Assembly: GCF_049701175.1 (NCBI RefSeq)
Contig: NZ_JBNATW010000004.1
Coordinates: 1 to 64,000 of the forward strand
Direction: 5' to 3'
Length of the DNA stretch: 64,000 bases
Source of the DNA: Thermovenabulum sp049701175
GTDB lineage: Bacteria > Bacillota > Thermosediminibacteria > Thermosediminibacterales > Thermosediminibacteraceae
Shown here: one piece after another, positions 51,339-60,437 of the stretch
How positions within the stretch are numbered: the stretch's first letter is position 1
Layout: each line of letters opens with the position of its first letter
Program-made: the position numbers and the translations under genes
The notes under the pieces: generated by a model
What the model saw: the letters and a program-made list of their open reading frames with translations, nothing else
What the model was told of the DNA's origin: nothing
The model's database searches: none

Positions 51339-52151
51339 ATGAAGAAGAAAAAATTAAGTGCAATAGAACAGTATCAAAACTACAAAAATCTTTTCATGCT
51401 TTTAGATAACAAAAAACAAATAAAAGACATGAAAATACCATGCAGTATATGTGGCAAAAACCATACAATAAACGAAAGTAAAAAATGTCTGAGAAAAGCA
51501 GAAAAAATAACAGGAACTTGCACCATAACAGAAATACCGCTCTCATATCCTATAAAACTAATTATTAATGCAAAATATCCCATAGGAATAAAGCTTAATA
51601 GCAAAATAACACAAAAAATAAAAGATGACTATTTATCCAAATATTTAAATTTTGACCATATAAGTATTACAACAATACTAGACGCAGTGTACCCAAATAT
51701 ATTTGAAATGAGATGCTACATGAATTACAATAAAACAATGCAAAAAATAAAACAAATTACATCTAATGATATAAATAGTATCAAAGCACTTTTACTAATT
51801 AACCCTTACTTATTTTACGAAGAAATAAAAAAAGAAATAAAAGAAGATATAAAGCTTTACAGAGAAGAATTTTGCAAACTTGCTGAAATAATGGCATCAG
51901 ACAAAACTATTGAATTTCTAAAAAACTCCAATTTTATGAAAGAACCTGATTACACATTGTGGAAAACACCGATTATAAGGTGTCCCGAAGAAATGAAAAG
52001 AACAGTAGAAATAACAATCAACATAGAATCTGAAACAGCTGAAGAACTCATCCCAGATTACAAGGAAGAAATAAATAATTTAACCACAACTGTTATACTT
52101 TGGTATCACAATAACAAAAAAAAATTATGCAGAAACTATGTGGTGATATAA
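51339..52151 (+). CDS. Family A protein 1 (CxxC..H..C zinc-finger-like), unknown
   Basis: 270 residues from ATG 51339 (AAAGGAGGT upstream; the longer frame from 51276 has no site). Residues about 34-60 hold IPCSICGKNH followed by KKCLRKA: two Cys, one His and a further Cys, a likely zinc site. Later LLINPYLFYEEIKKEIKE matches a conserved line in the other A proteins at 52508, 54277 and 56627. No known family. No signal peptide or membrane helix. It overlaps the frame of the next gene slightly and is followed by a B-type protein. Confidence 0.72.
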   Translation: MKKKKLSAIEQYQNYKNLFMLLDNKKQIKDMKIPCSICGKNHTINESKKCLRKAEKITGTCTITEIPLSYPIKLIINAKYPIGIKLNSKITQKIKDDYLSKYLNFDHISITTILDAVYPNIFEMRCYMNYNKTMQKIKQITSNDINSIKALLLINPYLFYEEIKKEIKEDIKLYREEFCKLAEIMASDKTIEFLKNSNFMKEPDYTLWKTPIIRCPEEMKRTVEITINIESETAEELIPDYKEEINNLTTTVILWYHNNKKKLCRNYVVI

Positions 52152-52204
52152 AAAAAATTAAAAGAAGGTTATTTTTAACGATTAATAAAAAGGAGGTTGT
52201 CATT

Positions 52205-52507
52205 TTGTTGTACAAAATAGCAGGATACAATTTTTCTTCAATGCACATATATATACCGCTTCCAAGGGAGATAACAGAAGAAGCGATTGCAAAATACAAA
52301 AACTTAGTTGAAACTCTTAAACAAAAGATAGAATTTTACAAAAAAAGAAACAAAGTATATTACAAAGAATACACTAAAAAAACCATTAATGAAATAAAAA
52401 AAACAAAAAGGGAAGGTATTAAAAAAAGCACGAAAAACGCAACAACATATCCATTAAATTATAAAAACGGTCGTTGTAAAATAATCGAAAATAGGAGGAA
52501 TGTATAA
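52205..52507 (+). CDS. Family B protein 1, short form
   Basis: About 100 residues from TTG 52205 or 52208, behind AAAGGAGGT; earlier parts of the frame lie before the ribosome site. It starts with the B signature MHIYIPLPREITEEAIAKYKNLV, shared with the 55588 and 57574 proteins, but ends after a Lys-rich helix. It lacks the ~250-residue C-terminal part of the full forms, so it is either a truncated copy or a mini version. Its stop is adjacent to the next ATG, so it is coupled to A2. Confidence 0.62.
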   Translation: MLYKIAGYNFSSMHIYIPLPREITEEAIAKYKNLVETLKQKIEFYKKRNKVYYKEYTKKTINEIKKTKREGIKKSTKNATTYPLNYKNGRCKIIENRRNV

Positions 52508-53422
52508 ATGAAGACAAAACAGGACGAAATGAAAATAAAAAATATAGAAGACGAAATAAATTTTCAAGAAATTAAGAAAAACTCTTTTGATTTAGTGTTT
52601 GATATGCTCTTTAAGCCAATAGCAAAAATGCTAATATATTTTGATGCGAGAAAAATCATATCAAACTTACACCCGGAAAATTTTGCGTTATATAGAATCC
52701 CTTGCAGCATATGTGGCAAGAAACACAAGATTGAAAACATCACTCAAAATATTAAATGTATAACAAAGGCCGTAAAAAAAGTAAATGCATTAGTTGGCAA
52801 AAATTTTATAACTTACTATATCAAAAAGGGAAAAGAAGACGAAATAACATTCAACTATGAAATAGGGCCGATACTCATATTTGAAATATTTATAAATTAC
52901 CCACAGACAATTAATCTAAATGATGAATTAATTGACAAATTACAAACCTTTATAGCAGCAAATATTAAGGAAAATAATAACATAGAGGGGAAAGTATTAA
53001 CGGTGCTAAAGTACCAGCCATATTTAGAAGGAGAAATAATAAGAGCATTAGGTATAAAGATTCAAATATATCCGTCACAATTCACGAACGAAATAAATAA
53101 TACCTATAATATATTAAAAGAAACCGCATTACTATTATACAATCCTCAACAACATTTTAACTTTATTAAAGTTCATACTACGCATACAACAAAAAATGAA
53201 GTAACAAGTATAATTAACACTATAATAGACAGCTTGAAAAACTTTAATGAAAAAATATTAAAGTGCAATGAAGCAGAATTAATAATATATTCTATCAAAG
53301 AAACCTTATTTGATGAAGCAGATTTACCTATTTATCCTGTAAATGAACCTGTTTTATTAAAGCTAAAAAAGAAAGGTAAAATCAAGGCAAAAGAAAGTTA
53401 TTTAACAATGAATGACCGTTAA
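52508..53422 (+). CDS. Family A protein 2, unknown
   Basis: 304 residues. The zinc-like motif IPCSICGKKH...IKCITKA lies near residues 69-95, after a longer N-terminal extension than in the other A proteins (IEDEINFQEIKKNSFDLVFDML). The conserved LLYNPQQHF replaces the LLLDPEKY line. The start ATG 52508 follows the stop of the previous gene directly, with AGGAGGAATG as site. A terminator follows, so A1-B1-A2 form one transcription unit. Confidence 0.72.
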   Translation: MKTKQDEMKIKNIEDEINFQEIKKNSFDLVFDMLFKPIAKMLIYFDARKIISNLHPENFALYRIPCSICGKKHKIENITQNIKCITKAVKKVNALVGKNFITYYIKKGKEDEITFNYEIGPILIFEIFINYPQTINLNDELIDKLQTFIAANIKENNNIEGKVLTVLKYQPYLEGEIIRALGIKIQIYPSQFTNEINNTYNILKETALLLYNPQQHFNFIKVHTTHTTKNEVTSIINTIIDSLKNFNEKILKCNEAELIIYSIKETLFDEADLPIYPVNEPVLLKLKKKGKIKAKESYLTMNDR

Positions 53423-53449
53423 TCGGTAAACCCACTATGTTATCAAAAC

Positions 53450-53483
53450 AAAAGCCGTTGTTCCCTGCAACGGCTTTTTTTTT
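53450..53483 (+). terminator. Terminator after A2
   Basis: AAAAGCCGTTG (53450-53460) pairs with CAACGGCTTTT (53467-53477) and a long T-run. Confidence 0.93.
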
Positions 53484-53554
53484 CCTTTATTATATGAGTG
53501 ATAAGGCATTTCGAAATAATTTCATAACGGTCGTCATAAGGAGTGTATAAAAAA

Positions 53555-54220
53555 TTGCATAATGCGGGAAATACACAAAAAAACAACAGCTTTAATTTCA
53601 AATTAAAAAGTGAATCTGAAGAAATATACCAATTAATAGAAAGAATACAAATACAAAATGATGAAGAAGCTTTTAAAAAGCTAATTGAAACATATAAGAA
53701 AGACATAATAATAACAGCAAAAAAATTTTACTTATCGGGTATAGAAACAAATGATATAATTCAGGAACTTTTAATAGAAATGTGGAACATTATAAAATGC
53801 TATGACAGGCATAAGAGTCAAAATATAAATCAGTTCATAAAAGCATGTTTGCACAAAAAAGCCATATCCATATTCAAAAAATATACCCGCAAGAAACATT
53901 GGGCAATGAATGAAAGCATAAGCTATAATACAAAAGTAAAAAATGACAAGAATTATGACGATGATATGGAAATAATTGATATAATAAAAGATACCAAGTA
54001 TGAGCCGGAGAATATTGTAATAGAGAAAGAAAAAACAAAAGAATTAATAAATAATATAAAAAAAGAACTAACAGACTATGAAAGAAAAGTTTTATTGTAT
54101 TATATAAATGACTTATCATACAAACAAATGGCTCATGAATTAGGGAAAGATGAAAAGTCAGTAGACAATGCCCTAATAAGAATAAAAAGAAAAATAAAAC
54201 GAATATGCAAATTGGTATAA
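53555..54220 (+). CDS. Sigma-70 family sigma factor
   Basis: 221 residues from TTG 53555 (AAGGAG 11 bases upstream; GTG 53543 overlaps the site). Region 2 is recognised in DEEAFKKLIETYKKDIIITAKKFYLSGIETNDIIQELLIEMWNIIKCYD, and region 4 helix-turn-helix in LTDYERKVLLYYINDLSYKQMAHELGKDEKSVDNALIRIKRKIKRI. The layout is like ECF/SigH-type alternative factors without regions 1 or 3. It stands between A2 and A3 in the A/B family region, so it may drive those operons. A TAACGGTCGTCA palindrome half lies just upstream. No anti-sigma factor is seen. Confidence 0.87.
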   Translation: MHNAGNTQKNNSFNFKLKSESEEIYQLIERIQIQNDEEAFKKLIETYKKDIIITAKKFYLSGIETNDIIQELLIEMWNIIKCYDRHKSQNINQFIKACLHKKAISIFKKYTRKKHWAMNESISYNTKVKNDKNYDDDMEIIDIIKDTKYEPENIVIEKEKTKELINNIKKELTDYERKVLLYYINDLSYKQMAHELGKDEKSVDNALIRIKRKIKRICKLV

Positions 54221-54231
54221 ACCAATTTGCA
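54207..54231 (+). other. Hairpin over the sigma gene stop codon
   Basis: GCAAATTGGT (54208-54217) and ACCAATTTGC (54221-54230) form a 10-bp stem spanning the stop codon. No T-run follows, so it may stabilise or pause rather than terminate. Confidence 0.55.
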
Positions 54232-54276
54232 AAATAAGAAGGAAAAATATTATTCAATAAAAAGGAGGTATAAATT

Positions 54277-55134
54277 ATGGATGACTATCAATATTACAAA
54301 AACATTTTTAAACTGATCGAGCCAAGGAACATACTTGACATTAAAATACCTTGCGGGATATGCGGGAAAATGCACAACATAAAAGGCATATACTCAAACA
54401 AATACAAAGATTGTATAATTCAGGCACTAAACACAGCATCTTTAGAATTACATTCTTTTGACAGCATTATTTTAAAGAACATTCATGAAGAAATAACATA
54501 TGATATTGATGCAAATATAAACATAACAATTTATACACACATACCTATTACAAATCACAGTAAAATGGAAGCAGAGATTACGGAATTAAAAGAAGAATAT
54601 ATAAACACAATAAAACTCGAAATTGCAAATGAATATTTAACATATTGCGTAGCATCAGATATCCGAAACAATCTGTATACAACGATAACCGTATATATTT
54701 CAACGGATTACGAAAAATTGTGTAAAGAAAAATTGAACAACATATATACTCTTCCTTTACTAATACTAGATCCACAAAAATTTTACAAAGAAGAAGTTAT
54801 ACCATCAGTCAAAGCAGCAACAGAAGCAATTACAAAAGCATTCAAATATATTTTAGAGAAGCTCTATGAAATGACAAATAAATATATGGAAAGACATAAA
54901 GAAATTGCTAAATCAACCCTGCAGAGTAGAGTAAGAATATCAGATATTCTAAAATATCCCATAGTGCCCAACAACGATCATCCTAAATTTTTTACAAAAC
55001 CGCATATTACTATATACACAACGGCATCGGACTCATTAAAGATCAATAAACACTTAGAAAAAGCATATATTGAAATACTTACCGAATATTACAAAAGACT
55101 TCTGCAAGATGAAAAAGAGACAATAATTAGTTAA
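54277..55134 (+). CDS. Family A protein 3, unknown
   Basis: 285 residues. Zinc-like motif IPCGICGKMH...YKDCIIQA near residues 24-52, then LLILDPQKFYKEEVIPSVKAA in the middle, both shared with A1, A2 and A4. The rest is charged and helical with no signal peptide. AAAAAGGAGGT precedes the ATG, the same AAAAAGGAGGTAT-like site used by A1 and A4, which suggests whole-unit duplication. It is followed by a coiled-coil gene and B2. Confidence 0.72.
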   Translation: MDDYQYYKNIFKLIEPRNILDIKIPCGICGKMHNIKGIYSNKYKDCIIQALNTASLELHSFDSIILKNIHEEITYDIDANINITIYTHIPITNHSKMEAEITELKEEYINTIKLEIANEYLTYCVASDIRNNLYTTITVYISTDYEKLCKEKLNNIYTLPLLILDPQKFYKEEVIPSVKAATEAITKAFKYILEKLYEMTNKYMERHKEIAKSTLQSRVRISDILKYPIVPNNDHPKFFTKPHITIYTTASDSLKINKHLEKAYIEILTEYYKRLLQDEKETIIS

Positions 55135-55174
55135 AAACAAATTAGTTAAAAACAATAAGAAGGAGGTATCCTTT

Positions 55175-55552
55175 ATGAAAAACAATAATTTGAATGTATT
55201 ACTCAACAAAGAATGGATAATATCAAGGTTACAAATTCTTCCTGAAGAAATTGAAAAAGCTGAAGAAGAAGTGATAAAAGCAACGATAAATTTAGAAAAA
55301 GCCGAAGAAGAATTATCAGAAAAAGAATCTGAACTTATACTAAACGGCGAAATAAACGGCAAAAACGAAACGGAAAGGAAATCACAACTTACTATGAAAA
55401 CAAAGGCAGAAAGAAATAAAGTAGAAGAAGCGAAGCACGGGCTAATGAAAGCCAGACTCAAATACAACAGGAAGGTTAATGAATACCGTTCTGTAAGAGC
55501 AATTGCATCATTAATAAGCAGCATTGAAGATGAAGAAGAAAAAGCAGTATAG
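55175..55552 (+). CDS. Coiled-coil protein in the A/B region
   Basis: 125 residues, almost wholly helical (LQILPEEIEKAEEEVIKATINLEKAEEELSEKESELI, then AERNKVEEAKHGLMKARLKYNRKVNEYRSVRAIASL). It resembles short phage or plasmid helical proteins with paired helices but I cannot name a family. AAGGAGGTAT precedes the ATG. Located between A3 and B2, it is probably part of the same complex or pathway. Confidence 0.65.
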   Translation: MKNNNLNVLLNKEWIISRLQILPEEIEKAEEEVIKATINLEKAEEELSEKESELILNGEINGKNETERKSQLTMKTKAERNKVEEAKHGLMKARLKYNRKVNEYRSVRAIASLISSIEDEEEKAV

Positions 55553-55587
55553 AGCAACCAAAACAATAAGAAGGAGGTATAATTATA

Positions 55588-56556
55588 ATGAGTTTACAAA
55601 GTATAATAAACTTTCCTTTGAAAGAAATAGATATTTATATACCGTTGCCAAGAGATGTATCAAAAAACAAAATATATCTATATGATTATGGAATTATCCA
55701 AAAAATAAAAATGCCAACCCCTGAAACATATGCAATTTATATTAATTTTGATAAAAATTACAGCTTACAAGTAATAATATTATATCCTTCCTATATAACC
55801 CCAAGAAGCATTAAAACAGTAGAAACATTAATAGAAGAAAGAAAGAATAAGAACAAAAAATACTCCCAAAAATTTGTAAAAATAATAAAATCTATATTAC
55901 AGCAAACAAATATACAAGAAATAGAAATAAAGAAATTAAGCGATGAAACATTATCTGAAATAAAAGAAATTATAGAGATAATCGCAGAAGAAACAGTGAA
56001 AGAACAAATATCAAGAGCAGAAACATTATTTTACTATGCATACCAGCTCTATACAGAAGCACAAGATTTTATAAACAGTTACCCGGAAATGTTTGAAACA
56101 GTAAAATATGAAGATACCAAAAAATATTTTTCAAAATGTCTCGATAAGATTAACTTTTACGATTTTAAGTCAACAGATTTAAGCACGTATTATAACTGCA
56201 TACAAACAACCGAGAAAATAAATAAATTAATACAACGTAACACAATCACGGATGAAGATATAAAATCAATAATTAAAGAAAACATAGACGTTGCTTATCA
56301 TGGAAGCATAATAGAAGAAGGGAAAGACGTATTATTAGAAATAAAGACAGAAATATACGAAGCAGTATCATCCATAAAAGATTACGAAAAATTATTAAAA
56401 TCTCTCATAAAAGATTACGACAAAAGGATTTATGAATTTTTTTTCGACATTTACAAAATACTATTGCAAAAAGCGCGGAAACAGCTACTGTATATAATAG
56501 AGAAAATTAATGAAATAAGAGAACAAAAAATAACAATAATAGAAAAGGCCCTGTAA
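55588..56556 (+). CDS. Family B protein 2, unknown
   Basis: 322 residues. The start resembles other B proteins: FPLKEIDIYIPLPRDVSKNKIYLYDYG, then VIILYPSYITPRSIKTVETLIEE. The remaining 230 residues are helical and Ile/Lys/Glu-rich, with LFYYAYQLYTEAQDFINSYPEMFETVKYED, which is similar to FKIYSRITEFIESNAHIFTMPSYTEEG in B3. No membrane helix, Cys cluster or nucleotide motif. Function unknown. AAGGAGGTAT precedes the ATG. Confidence 0.72.
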   Translation: MSLQSIINFPLKEIDIYIPLPRDVSKNKIYLYDYGIIQKIKMPTPETYAIYINFDKNYSLQVIILYPSYITPRSIKTVETLIEERKNKNKKYSQKFVKIIKSILQQTNIQEIEIKKLSDETLSEIKEIIEIIAEETVKEQISRAETLFYYAYQLYTEAQDFINSYPEMFETVKYEDTKKYFSKCLDKINFYDFKSTDLSTYYNCIQTTEKINKLIQRNTITDEDIKSIIKENIDVAYHGSIIEEGKDVLLEIKTEIYEAVSSIKDYEKLLKSLIKDYDKRIYEFFFDIYKILLQKARKQLLYIIEKINEIREQKITIIEKAL

Positions 56557-56626
56557 AGAAACCCGGGCCTGTTAAAAAAAAATAAGATTCAATAACAAAA
56601 AAATAAAAAGGAGGTATTTATATAAT

Positions 56627-57532
56627 ATGATGGGTATAGCTTTAAGGGACAAAAATAAGGAAGAAGTTTATAATTTATACAAAGGGACGATAATGCTGAT
56701 GGACAAAAGTTCAATAGAAACAAGCACGATGGAAATACCCTGCAGCATATGTGGAGGCAGTCATCAATTGAAGACGATAGCAGAAGCATCACATTCTATA
56801 AGAAACAATAAGAAAGTACAATATCGCATAGAAAAATGCATAAACAAAGCGCTGGAAAAAATAGAATTTTCCATATTTACTCTAACACCTAATATCGATA
56901 TAAAAACAATTTATCAAATTATTATAAATCTTTATGACAACAGTATAATTGACCAATACTATGCAACAATTAGACATATTATTGATGAATACAATTATGA
57001 AGGAGAAAATATAGATAAGTTTTATATTATAAAGGACGAAAATATTATAAAAGTATATAATAACTCTGTTGAAACGATAAATTATAGAAATATAAAAAAT
57101 ACGATTACCGAAGCAACATCACTTTCGCTTCTTTTATTAGATCCTGAAAAGTACTTAGACGAGATAATTCCGTTAATAGAAGACAATATAAAAAGATATA
57201 TAGAAATATTCAAAGATATGATAAAAACAATTAACGAATCTATAAAACACATAGAAATAAAAAAAGCGGAAAATACCCCGGGAATTGACTACTCAACCTC
57301 TATTAATAGCTATTTAGACAAAATACAGCAAAAGAAAATTTCCAGTTATAGTATTCCATCCTATGAAGTAATAGTTAACAATCGGGAATTAAATAAACAT
57401 AATGTTAAAAAATACGTAACAACAAATTTATTAATCCAAGGAAATAAAGTTACAACAAACAAATTGGATAAATTAATCCGCTCAGCAATAGAAGAATTAG
57501 CCATATATTTTTATTCACACCAGCAAAAATAA
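56627..57532 (+). CDS. Family A protein 4, unknown
   Basis: 301 residues. Zinc-like motif IPCSICGGSH near residues 38-47, then EKCINKA near 72, with the longest spacing between His and the last Cys among the A proteins. LLLLDPEKYLDEIIPLIEDNIKRY is in the middle. AAAAAGGAGGTAT precedes the ATG. It is followed by B3, repeating the A-then-B order of A1-B1. Confidence 0.72.
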   Translation: MMGIALRDKNKEEVYNLYKGTIMLMDKSSIETSTMEIPCSICGGSHQLKTIAEASHSIRNNKKVQYRIEKCINKALEKIEFSIFTLTPNIDIKTIYQIIINLYDNSIIDQYYATIRHIIDEYNYEGENIDKFYIIKDENIIKVYNNSVETINYRNIKNTITEATSLSLLLLDPEKYLDEIIPLIEDNIKRYIEIFKDMIKTINESIKHIEIKKAENTPGIDYSTSINSYLDKIQQKKISSYSIPSYEVIVNNRELNKHNVKKYVTTNLLIQGNKVTTNKLDKLIRSAIEELAIYFYSHQQK

Positions 57533-57573
57533 GAAGGATATAATTCTCAACTAAATAAAAAGGAGGTATTTTT

Positions 57574-58779
57574 ATGATAGGAAGAACCAATGATCTTATA
57601 ACATATATATCCATAACAATCCCTCTTCCCCAAAACCTGACACCGGAAGCAGTAGAAGAATATAGGAATAAGATATTAGAACCAATAATAATAGAAAAGA
57701 AGGCAAATGAAAGATGCTATCATAAACTTTTAAGAACAAATGGAGCCGAAAAGAAAAACATATTACTTGAACTCAGAAAAGAGCAAATGATCCCTCTAGC
57801 ACGCATTCAAACAAGCTTGGAAACAAATCAGCCCAACAGAATAAATATAGATATTCGCCCAGATTTTTTTAGCTGTGAAATATACCCTGATTCAACGATA
57901 TTAGAAACGAAAAAATTCTTAAAATCATCGAACAAAAACAAAATAAATGATAAATTAATGGATTTTATTTCAATAATACTATTAAAAAATGATAAAAAAC
58001 TAATGGAAAGAATAGTAAAGTACTGTAAAGAATCAAGAAACAGAACAAACACACGTGAAGCGGTAATACTTAGCATAATGGAAAACCTCATGGGTACAAA
58101 TAACAACATTGAAGAGATATTTTTTGAAACAATACAAAAGGAAATTTATGATTATTTAGATTTTTTGTATGAAATAAGAATCAAAATATATAAATACGTA
58201 ATAGAAACAGCGTTCAAGATATATTCCCGGATAACAGAATTTATAGAAAGCAATGCACATATATTTACAATGCCGTCATATACAGAAGAGGGAGCTGTTA
58301 AACTATGGGAATTGCTTTATCGTAATTTAGACATAATATTCTTAAAACCACCGCTATACACATCTGCATTAAAAATAACAAACGCAATAAATAAAAATAT
58401 ACCCTGCGAAGATATCAAAGAAGAAATAAAAAAAATTATTATAGATAATAATCGAAAAGAAACAAATTACACTTTTATTGCAAATTTAATAAATACAGAC
58501 GACTTAGTAAAAATGAAAATTAAGTTAGATCAAGCAATTATAGCAGCAAAAATATATGACACAATTAAAAATATTAAAAAATATGAAAAAAACAATAAAA
58601 AAAGTAAAGAAATAATGAAAGAAAAAGACATATACACACAAATAAAAGATCTAGTTGAAGAAATAGAAATAATGGCAGAAAATATGGAATTAGAGTATAT
58701 AAAGAATGAAATAGCTATAGTATCACAATTAATAGAAAATAAATTAAAAGAACAACCGTATAAACTAAGGCAGGTATAA
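57574..58779 (+). CDS. Family B protein 3, unknown
   Basis: 401 residues, the longest B member. It opens ITYISITIPLPQNLTPEAVEEYRNKILEPIIIEKK, like the short form at 52205, and the helical C-terminal half aligns in pattern with B2. An extra ~80-residue segment (LRTNGAEKKNILLELRKEQMIPLARI) is inserted after the N-terminal domain. Function unknown. AAAAAGGAGGTAT precedes ATG 57574; a hairpin overlaps its stop. Confidence 0.72.
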   Translation: MIGRTNDLITYISITIPLPQNLTPEAVEEYRNKILEPIIIEKKANERCYHKLLRTNGAEKKNILLELRKEQMIPLARIQTSLETNQPNRINIDIRPDFFSCEIYPDSTILETKKFLKSSNKNKINDKLMDFISIILLKNDKKLMERIVKYCKESRNRTNTREAVILSIMENLMGTNNNIEEIFFETIQKEIYDYLDFLYEIRIKIYKYVIETAFKIYSRITEFIESNAHIFTMPSYTEEGAVKLWELLYRNLDIIFLKPPLYTSALKITNAINKNIPCEDIKEEIKKIIIDNNRKETNYTFIANLINTDDLVKMKIKLDQAIIAAKIYDTIKNIKKYEKNNKKSKEIMKEKDIYTQIKDLVEEIEIMAENMELEYIKNEIAIVSQLIENKLKEQPYKLRQV

Positions 58780-58795
58780 CAATACCTGCCTTTTA
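58767..58795 (+). terminator. Terminator overlapping the B3 stop codon
   Basis: AAGGCAGGTAT (58767-58777) pairs with ATACCTGCCTT (58782-58792) followed by TT and A-rich DNA. Confidence 0.75.
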
Positions 58796-58805
58796 AAAAT
58801 ATTTC

Positions 58806-58834
58806 TTGAACAAAAAATGATATAAGATTAAAAT
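58806..58834 (+). promoter_or_regulatory. Promoter of leader 3
   Basis: TTGAAC (58806-58811), 17-bp spacer, TAAAAT (58829-58834). Confidence 0.7.
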
Positions 58835-58856
58835 ATTTAAAAGAAAAAAAAATAAG

Positions 58857-58919
58857 GAACAAAAAAGACTACAAAATCCCTCCAAACCTCCTTCCATCAA
58901 AAGGAGGGCTGTTTTTTTT
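58857..58919 (+). promoter_or_regulatory. Leader 3: conserved 19-nt motif plus terminator hairpin
   Basis: GAACAAAAAAGACTACAAA (58857-58875), identical to leader 1, is followed by the hairpin CCTCCTT/AAGGAGG (58887-58893, 58901-58907) and a run of seven or more T, then the coding start at 58950. An upstream CCCTCC (58878-58883) can compete for GGAGGG, so two alternative stems exist. Confidence 0.65.
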
Positions 58920-58949
58920 ATAAATAACATAAAAAAAGGAAGAAAAGAG

Positions 58950-60395
58950 ATGATATTAAATGAAGTGGAAAGAAAGGGCAAGGCAACATTAATATTAGTT
59001 TTTATATTAGTAATATTGACGGATGTTTATTTTTTAATGTCCTCATATAATGAGATAATAGCAAATGACACATTATGGCACATAAAATCAGGGGAATGGA
59101 TGATAAAGAATAAAGCAATTATAAAAAAGGATGTATTCAGCTGGACGGCACGGGGTATAAAATGGACAGCGCATTCATGGTTGTATGACATAATAATATA
59201 TGTTTTATATAAATATAGTTCTTTTGCAGGGCCAATTATATTCACACTAATACTGGGTGCGATTTATGGGTATTTACTAATTGTAAATCATTCAAACAAT
59301 TTTTACATGCTGATAACAAGCTATATTAACTATATAATAGTGCTTAAATATTTATGGACGATTAGACCACATACAGTTGCAGGAGTGCTGTTTATTTTTC
59401 TTCTTTACATCTTAACAGAAGGGAAATTAAAAGATGGCAGCTGTATAAAAGGAATCTTAATATTTGTGTATTTTGTACTATGGGCAAATATGCATTCGTC
59501 CGTCTCCATAGGAATATTCGTAATTACCATTTATGTTATATTTTGCAAAGCCGATTGGAAGCATTTAATATTTTCTATCATAGGCACAGTAATAACACCA
59601 CAGTTTACAGGCATATTTAGATACAGCTATGCTGCAAGCAGCAATGCTGATATAATAAACAATATTAACGAATGGCATTCTCCTGATTTTCACAATATTC
59701 TATTTATCTATATAGCGGTTACATCAATAATCAATCTTATAATAAAAGCCAAAGAGGACAGCAAAATAACAGAGGCAGAAATAATAATGACAGCAAACTT
59801 ACTGCTCTTTTTAAAATCTTTAAGGCACATGTTAATGCTTGTTCCCGTTATATCAATGTATTCCGTTGACATAACGAGAACATTCGCAATAATAAACAAG
59901 GACAACCTGATTATGATAAAAAGATATTCCCCATTAATAACGATGGTTATAATGATAACAATGTTATTAACAATGATTTTGGGATGCAATGCAAATCAGG
60001 TAATAACAAATATAATAACAGGTGACATATTAAGTCAGCAAACCGAAGCAAAGGTAGCGCAATACATATTGGAAAACAAACTAACTGAAAATATATTTAA
60101 TGATTATCTTCTTGGGGATTATTTTTTATGGTATGGCATACCGGTATTTATAGACAGTCGTGCTGATATGTATATATTTAACAAAAAAGAGATATGGGAC
60201 GATTTCATGGCACTTAGAAATATAACTACAGCTGAACCGGAGAAGATAATAGAAAAGCACAACATAAAAACGGTCGCTATAGATAAAAAGACAAGATTAA
60301 GTTTGTACATGCAAAAGCTGGCAGTAGAAGGCAAGGCAAAATATATAGCAAAAATAGGGAACTATGATATATTTAAGATAGAAGTCAATAAATAA
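58950..60395 (+). CDS. Polytopic membrane protein, GT-C glycosyltransferase-like
   Basis: 481 residues with about ten hydrophobic segments. The first outer loop has NDTLWHIKSGEWMI, KKDVFSWT and AHSWLYDII, a pattern seen in bacterial GT-C-fold membrane proteins that use lipid-linked sugars. The C-terminal ~110 residues form a soluble domain (VAQYILENKLTENIFNDYLLGDYFLWYGIPVFIDSRADMY), also usual there. It may transfer sugar to surface proteins or pilins, alongside GalU and the GT2 enzyme. Its transcript starts with leader 3. The start ATG 58950 has GGAAGAAAAGAG upstream. Confidence 0.72.
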   Translation: MILNEVERKGKATLILVFILVILTDVYFLMSSYNEIIANDTLWHIKSGEWMIKNKAIIKKDVFSWTARGIKWTAHSWLYDIIIYVLYKYSSFAGPIIFTLILGAIYGYLLIVNHSNNFYMLITSYINYIIVLKYLWTIRPHTVAGVLFIFLLYILTEGKLKDGSCIKGILIFVYFVLWANMHSSVSIGIFVITIYVIFCKADWKHLIFSIIGTVITPQFTGIFRYSYAASSNADIINNINEWHSPDFHNILFIYIAVTSIINLIIKAKEDSKITEAEIIMTANLLLFLKSLRHMLMLVPVISMYSVDITRTFAIINKDNLIMIKRYSPLITMVIMITMLLTMILGCNANQVITNIITGDILSQQTEAKVAQYILENKLTENIFNDYLLGDYFLWYGIPVFIDSRADMYIFNKKEIWDDFMALRNITTAEPEKIIEKHNIKTVAIDKKTRLSLYMQKLAVEGKAKYIAKIGNYDIFKIEVNK

Positions 60396-60437
60396 AGAAG
60401 TTACAGAAAAATAATCAATAAGAAGGAGGTATAAGAA

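Noticed and set aside
55175..55552. Anti-sigma factor for the 53555 sigma factor
   Set aside because: The coiled-coil protein has no membrane helix or zinc anti-sigma motif and is separated from the sigma gene by A3.
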